NCBI RefSeq assembly: GCF_008831285.2
Contig: NC_045150.1
Span: 14,305,868-14,369,867, forward strand
Origin: Nymphaea colorata
Taxonomy: Eukaryota; Streptophyta; Magnoliopsida; Nymphaeales; Nymphaeaceae
Length of the DNA: 64,000 nt
Reading direction: 5' to 3'
Shown in pieces: positions 58,992 to 64,000 of this stretch. How positions within the stretch are numbered: position 1 is the stretch's first letter; each line of letters starts with the position of its first letter. Both the position numbers and the translations under genes were made by a program. The notes under the pieces are model-generated. The model searched no databases and was not told the origin of the DNA. It saw only the letters and a program-made list of their open reading frames with translations.

Positions 58992-59435
58992 TCAGCTGTT
59001 GAGCATGGCATTGAATTCACCAATTAACATAACCGGTCCTTTGACTCTAGAAACAAGGGCCTCTAGTTTGTAAAGGCTTTGCAGCCTTTCCCCAAACCTA
59101 GGAGGCAGGTACACACCAAAAACTACAAAGACTTTGTCATTTGCCAGTCTACGAAAAGAAACACCAACCCAATTATGATCAACAACCAGAGAAGTAGCTT
59201 CCATTTCCTCCTCTTTCAAAACATATAATATTCTCACCTCACCGTCAGTACCTTCAACGTTAGACACAAATCTATAGTTGTGGTATCTTTCCATAATTAT
59301 CTTCATCCTATGATTGGTAATCATCGAATCAAGAACAAACCCAACAAAAGGATTAAACTTATTGAGAATCAGACTTAATTCTTGCCGTGCAGGCCTCTTC
59401 GCAAGGCCTCTAATGTTCCAGCTAAATACTTTCAT
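58992..59435 (-). pseudogene. LINE ORF2 APE-type endonuclease domain
   Basis: Starts MKVFSWNIRGLAKRPARQEL, the canonical beginning of plant L1 ORF2, and ends with GEFNAMLNS. In active elements the latter motif is GDFNA and the active-site Glu lies in a xxETK motif. Here the corresponding residues read GEF and VLDSM, so both acidic positions are swapped (Asp to Glu, Glu to Asp). The domain is about 148 residues, shorter than usual because the later Asp-His part is degraded. The endonuclease normally nicks target DNA to prime reverse transcription. Probably inactive. Confidence 0.85.
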
Positions 59436-59981
59436 GATTTAAAATGTTGATAGCCTTTACCCTTGCTCCCTCAATTCCGAGAGCCCTGCCACTAGCATTC
59501 TCTTCATTATCTTCCACATTTGGAAGGTTTATACGTGCCTGATTCATATTGTCAGCCACCTTTTTCCGCTTCTTGGACCCATTATATCGGTGAACAATTG
59601 CATCTTCCAAACTAATCACAGTGGCTGGTGGGCGACCTTTCTTCCCTTGCTGGCAAACCTGGTTGATTTTCTCGTCCCCGTCTGCCTAGCATCAACTACT
59701 TCAATGTGGCTGCTCACAAGGTCAGAACCCTGATCAGTGCCTTCCTTCATATTCAAACTATCATCCTTCTCCTTGCCGAAGTAAGAATCCTTAGCCCCGG
59801 CTGCGAACATGAATTTGATTGGAGGTACACGATCATCCAAGCTGTTAGTGGCAGTCTGTTGTAGACAAAGGAAAGGGTAGGGAATCCCTTCATCAGCGTT
59901 TTCAGTCTTTCCTTCCTCTGGCATGCTCTGTGAAGAGTCCCTCCCCCCTGTCGTCCCTCCTTTATTAAAGTTTTTCCTCAC
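59422..59981 (-). pseudogene. LINE ORF1 C-terminal region
   Basis: Two overlapping frames (59981-59616 and 59619-59422) encode a hydrophilic basic segment with TRKSTRFASKGRKVAHQPL and SKKRKKVADNMNQARINLP. These are typical of the variable C-terminal tail of plant L1 ORF1 proteins. The first frame follows the DUF4283 frame in the same phase after a single TAG at about 60045. The second is shifted. There are no domains beyond basic patches. Confidence 0.65.
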
Positions 59982-60044
59982 CTGGCTACCCTCTCTCTCT
60001 ACCTTTTCCTGCTTTAAGCCCCTATCTCCAATATCATAAGCCAG

Positions 60045-60773
60045 CTAAGTTCTCAGACCTGGGTCAGTCTGCTTACCATTCCCTGCATCATTCTCAAGCT
60101 GACTCCCAAGTGAGGCAAATCTATTTCCTTGTGTGTCCCTTCTGCCAGAGTCATTTTTCTGCATCCCATCTCTTTGTTTCTTAATGACCAGAACTTTACT
60201 CCAAACTTGCTCCTCAGCCCCTGACGTTTCTGCTTTACCCTTATTCTTACATGCACCCTCGTAATGTGAAGTAGTGCCACAAACACAGCAGTAATGAACC
60301 CTAGATTCATATAACACTTGTTGAGATGTCCTGTTTCCCTTGGCTTCAATGATGATTTTGGGCACCGTTCTGAAATCAAGCGGAACATCCATGCACACCC
60401 GAGCGAAACCTAGTTTGTCCCTGTGCATCGTGCATTCATCTGCTCTAATGAAGGAGGCACCCATCCCCCTAGCAATAGCTTTAAAGCTATACGAATTCCT
60501 AAACAAAACTGGAAGTTGAGGAAGATGAATCCACAAAGGGATATCTTCCTTTTCATTCTGGCGTAATTCTATACCTGGCTTCCAATGATTGGTAATCAGA
60601 AGCCGACCCCCAACTACCCATTTTCTGTACACTACCTCTCTGAGCTCTTCCTCAGAACTCACCCGCACCAAGAATCTCCCACTCCCAATAACAGAAAATG
60701 TTGGACTGTTTACATTAATCCAAAGCTTACGCAGGACCTGGAAAACATACCTGTAGTCCATGCCCGTGCTCAT
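60045..60773 (-). pseudogene. LINE ORF1: DUF4283 domain with CCHC zinc knuckle
   Basis: DUF4283 features include SVIGSGRFLVRVSSEEELRE, WVVGGRLLITNHWKPGIEL and IPLWIHLPQLPVLFRNSYSF. A CX2CX4HX4C knuckle follows (CCVCGTTSHYEGAC). ORF1 proteins of plant L1 elements bind the element RNA. The frame opens with an ATG at 60773 but is probably the continuation of 61282-60794 in another frame. A TAG at 60045 interrupts it before the basic tail. Confidence 0.88.
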
Positions 60774-60793
60774 TCTACCTCCTTAAAAGCCAG

Positions 60794-61282
60794 CTAGTAC
60801 CGCAAACAGATATTGCTGCTCCATTTTCTGGTACGCCTCAGTAGGGAAGACCACCGTGGGTTCATCCCCAGATCTGTCCACAGTCGCCTCTGGGCACTCC
60901 TGAAAATCCGACTCCTGGCTACACCTGCCCACCCTTTTAACTTCCTCACTTGAGGGGTGGTTGGAGCATCACCGTCGCCCTGCTGCATATCCTTGTCACC
61001 GCTATCTTCTTCCATTCCGTGCAGGTTGGAGTTGTCACACTTTGCTTCGCTCCTTTGGGTTGCTCCATCCATGATCCCCAGGTCTGGCAACTCACCCCTA
61101 TTGTCAAGATCCATCAGTCCGCCGATTCCCATCTCCCCAGCGAGCTTTCCCTTTCCCACTTGATGCCCTAATCTTCTCCCGTCAGAGCTTCTCTCTCCTT
61201 GATTTCCATCCCCCTGGTGAGCACCGGGGGTTCCCCTCCAAGCTTTCCCTTCCCCACGCGATGCCCCAGCCTGCTCTCCCAT
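60794..61282 (-). pseudogene. LINE ORF1 N-terminal region
   Basis: A Gly/Arg/Asp-rich, low-complexity 162-codon frame starts at 61282 (MGEQAGASRGEGKAWRGTPG). It lies directly upstream of the DUF4283 frame but in a different phase, indicating a frameshift. It includes KLKGWAGVARSRI, similar to the GWAG-like segments that precede DUF4283 in plant L1 ORF1. It probably contains the ORF1 start. Confidence 0.6.
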
Positions 61283-61300
61283 CAGAGCTTCTCTCTCACA

Positions 61301-62016
61301 TCTCTAAGGTGAGCCTTGTTCATCTAGTTGGAACAGTCCTTGCTGCTAATCATTGAGGCCTGTTGGTTTTGCTCGTCTACTAAGTTGCTATCGAGCTCTC
61401 TCTTTATTTTTTCTTTGATGTTCTTGAGAGAAGATGGATTCTCAATATATAGAGTGCAGGCCAGACTATTTTTGGTAGAATAATCTTGCAAATCCTGCAT
61501 GATAAACAAAGTGTAAAAAAAAAAAGGGATCAGATCTCTTATCAAGATCTGTTATTGTTATGCAGACTACATTTTAGGTGGTTAATGGATTGGGATAGAA
61601 ATGATAAGAGTAAATCAGCAAAACGTGGTTTTACGGATATTCAAAATAAGAATATTGCTGAAGACGTTGAGGATCTTGATGTCAATGAAAAGACAAGAAT
61701 TAAGGAAGACATTGAGGATCTTGATATCAACTGAAATTACTTAAAAGTGAGACATGGCAGATTTGTTCCGTTATAACCTTCCTTTTTGTAATCCTTCATC
61801 CACTCCAAAAATTGTTGATCATGTAAATGTAAGTGACAAATATTTTTTTAGTACTCTCAATTTTTCAAGAAATTGTGTATTATCATGATCTTGTATACCA
61901 AAAATCTTGTAAGTGATAACTTTTTTTTGTACTATATATATGTTGTTCAAAGGAATTAATAAAAACAAGTTCTCTCCAGCTTTATCTTTCGCGCTTCCTC
62001 TGAATAAGTTTTCTCA
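61301..62016. other. Possible LTR sequence upstream of a copia-type primer-binding site; no gene
   Basis: Contains a TATATATA box near 61935 followed by AATAAAAAC, then ends ...TTTTCTCA at 62016. A matching second LTR was not found in the window, and the 5' edge is undefined. Frame 61486-61734 has a short internal repeat (EDVEDLDVN, EDIEDLDIN) but no domain. Confidence 0.4.
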
Positions 62017-62028
62017 TGTTATCAGAGC
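62017..62028 (+). other. Initiator-Met-tRNA primer-binding-site-like motif of a copia retrotransposon
   Basis: TGTTATCAGAGC differs by one base from TGGTATCAGAGC, the classical plant copia PBS complementary to initiator Met-tRNA, and directly follows a CA end. No gag was recognised downstream (62040-62580), so the internal region is deleted or heavily decayed. Confidence 0.5.
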
Positions 62029-62584
62029 AAAACGAGCTTTTCCAAAAAAATCCAAGCTTTTGTAGAGAGGTCCTTCAGACACCTGGAACTGGAATAATCT
62101 TTTGCAGCGCCAGCTTTCCTCTCTGCTGCGTGATACACCTTTGTCTCCAGCAAACTATTCCAGAGAACGATGGGAAAGGAAGTCGGGGGAGGGCACCTTT
62201 CTCGCTGGATTCTTCCTGTACTCCGGCAGCAACCCCTATCACCGGAATTTCTCAGGGTCGACTGAATTTCTCTGCTGCAGATGTTAGTGATGAGCCCGTT
62301 GCAAATCTCCTCTCGGCAGCTCTTGTTCTCAGCCTATAGGTTCAGCTCAACAGCTGGTTCTCTCAACCCTTCACTGAATCACAAACTCAGGCAGTCATAT
62401 TTGCTTCTGTTCAAAGGCTTTGGTTTCTTCTTTGATTTAAGACGGCAAAAGAGCTTCTCCAGCGGAGGAAAGAGGGAGGAAACAGAATTTGGGTCTATTA
62501 GGGAGGAAACAGAATCATCTACACAGACTTGTCATATGAGTATATATTTGCTTTGCAATGGGAGGAAAATTTAATATTACTCAC
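62029..62584. other. No gene recognised
   Basis: Frames 62016-62339 and 62281-62574 have no known domain. A direct repeat pairs 62519-62555 with 63253-63289 (ATGAGTATATATTTGCTTTG versus ATGAATATATATTTGCTTTG). Confidence 0.4.
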
Positions 62585-62850
62585 ATAGTTGATTTCTTGA
62601 AGAACAATTCCTCCCTCTTCCATCGGTTCTCCCTATAGAGCTCTGGCAATAGCTTGGAATGTGCATCGATTCCATAAAAATACTGGCAATTTAGGAACCC
62701 TAATCCAGATTGGCACTCCCATATTCTCCTCAATCGATAAGGAGCATCTTGGATCCCATCTGCTTGCAGCCATCACTCTTCCACCCAGTTTCCATTCTCC
62801 CCTTCTAAAAACTACCCTGAGTTCGTCCTCACTGTGAACCCTTTGAAACC
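62585..62850 (-). pseudogene. Second DUF4283 (LINE ORF1-type) fragment
   Basis: The minus-strand frame reads WFQRVHSEDELRVVFRRGEW, RVMAASRWDP, then IWIRVPKLPVFLWNRCTFQA and IARAL before a stop. This is the DUF4283 core of plant L1-like elements. It is related to but clearly different from the copy at 60045-60773 (IWIHLPQLPVLFRNSYSFKA). No zinc knuckle or ORF2 was found next to it. Confidence 0.7.
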
Positions 62851-63670
62851 AGTCATTTCTTTCCTAGTTTTCATTCCATCCAAACAACAAGAATCCTGAA
62901 AATTATTTTTTAATGGTGGAGAAAGAATCAAACCCGATGAGGACTCACGGTTCTCTCCTTCGATTCTTTTTGTTATCAATTGATTCTTCATCTCCGGCTC
63001 TGTCTTCTAAGTCACTCACCAGCTGGTCTCCTGTAAATCAATCTCTGCATTCCAATCATTCTTGGTCTAACATTCCTTTTCAACTTCCATCTGCATATGG
63101 AGAAACCGAAACTTGTTATCCCCCAATTCTGGTTCTGCTTTTGATCTGGGTCTCTCCTTTATTAACTCCTGACATAATGATAGATCTTCAATTCCTTCCA
63201 CCCATCTTTCTTTGCCACACCCTCTTGAGAAGAAACCACCAATTGATTAACTCTACACCGACTTGCCATATGAATATATATTTGCTTTGAGGAGTAATTG
63301 GCTATCGAGTTCTTCTTTGGTGTTCTTTGACCGGACTACCACACCTAACATCACATTAAAGAAGCTCTAATCTTTAGTTGGGTTCCTTGTTTGTTGATAT
63401 ATTAGGCAGCTAGTTATAGCCTTGACTACCATTTACGTTTCTCCAAAATTCAAAAACTAATATAAAAATAGAATTTCGTTGGCATTTGCATGGATCAAAA
63501 ATCTATTCTATGGAAATTTAACTGTTCAACCAAGTTTATTAGTTATGCATAGTACCTAGTTTACAAATGGTTGCTCGGTTATGCTGGAACTTTTGAATTC
63601 AGGAAAGAACTTTGGGATTAATTTGAGGCAAATAATGCATCCTGTTGCTGCTTGATTAGGACCAGGAAAC
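62851..63670. other. No supported gene
   Basis: Frame 62913-63290 (125 codons, Ser/Leu-rich) has no known domain and overlaps a direct repeat of 62519-62555. Nothing else was recognised. Confidence 0.4.
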
Positions 63671-64000
63671 AAACATTCAGCAGTCGACGGCAGAATCACC
63701 ACCAAATTTCTCAGAACAAAAGTGAAAGAAATGCTCTCTGTCACTTGATTGTCTTACCTTCTTAGTCAAAAGCAGAATTGTTGCATGAACAGCTTGCTGG
63801 GGATTAGGTTCCTTGCATTTGTTAAGCAAAATCAATCTGTGCAATGGAGAAAGATCAGCAGATTAATGCTGATATTCACAGTGATGTTTGCCAAGAATTG
63901 ACTCAACCCTCAAAAGCACACAAAAAGAAACAAGCCAAAACACACAGATACAGGTTAGCAGTTAAACTGCACAAAAAGAGAGATTAATTTCTACGTAAGA
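63671..64000 (-). pseudogene. Gene fragment with one well-formed orphan exon (63758-63836); inverted copy of 1746-2052
   Basis: On the minus strand, CTCCATTGCACAG (polypyrimidine tract and acceptor) precedes a 79-nt open exon that ends AAG|GTAAGAC, a strong donor. It encodes LILLNKCKEPNPQQ followed by AVHATILLLTKK. I do not recognise the family. The matching segment at 1746-2052, inverted and 62 kb away, has lost ~37 bp covering the acceptor side. The segment continues beyond the window edge, so the source gene may lie next to it. Confidence 0.55.

Larger units (their letters stand above)
58175..61300 (-). mobile_element. L1-type LINE, 3'-truncated (ORF1, endonuclease and linker present; reverse transcriptase absent)
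   Basis: Reading on the minus strand from about 61300 down, the order is: ORF1 N-terminal region, DUF4283 domain with CCHC knuckle, ORF1 C-terminal region, ORF2 endonuclease, and the linker that normally precedes reverse transcriptase. The linker stops at about 58224 and the next recognisable sequence (58174 downward) is a dispersed repeat. LINEs are usually 5'-truncated by abortive reverse transcription, so loss of the 3' half points to a later deletion or rearrangement. The element is defective: no reverse transcriptase, in-frame stops in ORF1 and ORF2. Confidence 0.85.

Overview
This window is eukaryotic nuclear DNA from a flowering plant. The evidence is intron-containing remnants of plant-typical gene families: LRR-XII/Xa21-type receptor kinases, a DUF26/S-domain-type receptor kinase, an S8 subtilase, a plant GH2 beta-galactosidase and a PII-2-like LRR protein. 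The transposons are also plant types: hAT, L1-like LINE, Ty1/copia, large LTRs and MITEs. The DNA is AT-rich with many (TA)n tracts, and it contains a run of exactly 100 N, so it comes from a scaffolded draft assembly. The sequence alone does not identify the species.

Layout. 1-5.3 kb: dispersed repeats, an inverted copy of a sequence found at the far end of the window, and a foldback repeat. 5.35-10.5 kb: receptor-kinase remnant A, split by a 4.3-kb LTR-like element that carries a ~170-bp tandem array. 13.3-13.8 kb: a weak gene start with a good core promoter. 14.9-18.4 kb: an apparently intact autonomous hAT transposon (three-exon transposase, terminal inverted repeats, perfect 8-bp target duplication). 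21.8-27.5 kb: foldback repeat plus receptor-kinase pseudogene B. 28.2-31.3 kb: a copia pol fragment split by a second member of the LTR family. 31.6-33.0 kb: kinase fragment C. 33.75-33.85 kb: gap. 34.3-35.0 kb: a different receptor-kinase fragment. 39.8-40.5 kb: GH2 5' remnant. 42.5-47.8 kb: subtilase pseudogene with a transposon-expanded intron. 47.8-50.5 kb: tandem repeats and a 1.8-kb TA/TACA-rich block. 50.5-50.9 kb: Tourist-like MITE. 56.8-57.4 kb: LRR (PII-2-like) remnant on the minus strand. 58.2-61.3 kb: 3'-truncated L1-type LINE on the minus strand. 62-64 kb: copia primer-binding-site-like site, a second DUF4283 fragment and an orphan exon.

Taken together, I see no intact host protein-coding gene. 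The window is a decayed receptor-kinase cluster plus single-gene remnants, shaped by nested transposons. The only element whose coding capacity looks intact is the hAT transposon. I did not find a convincing new multi-gene system. The most informative observations are the intact hAT element, two copies of one LTR family that have each amplified a different internal segment, and two kinase copies that have lost complementary halves of the catalytic machinery.
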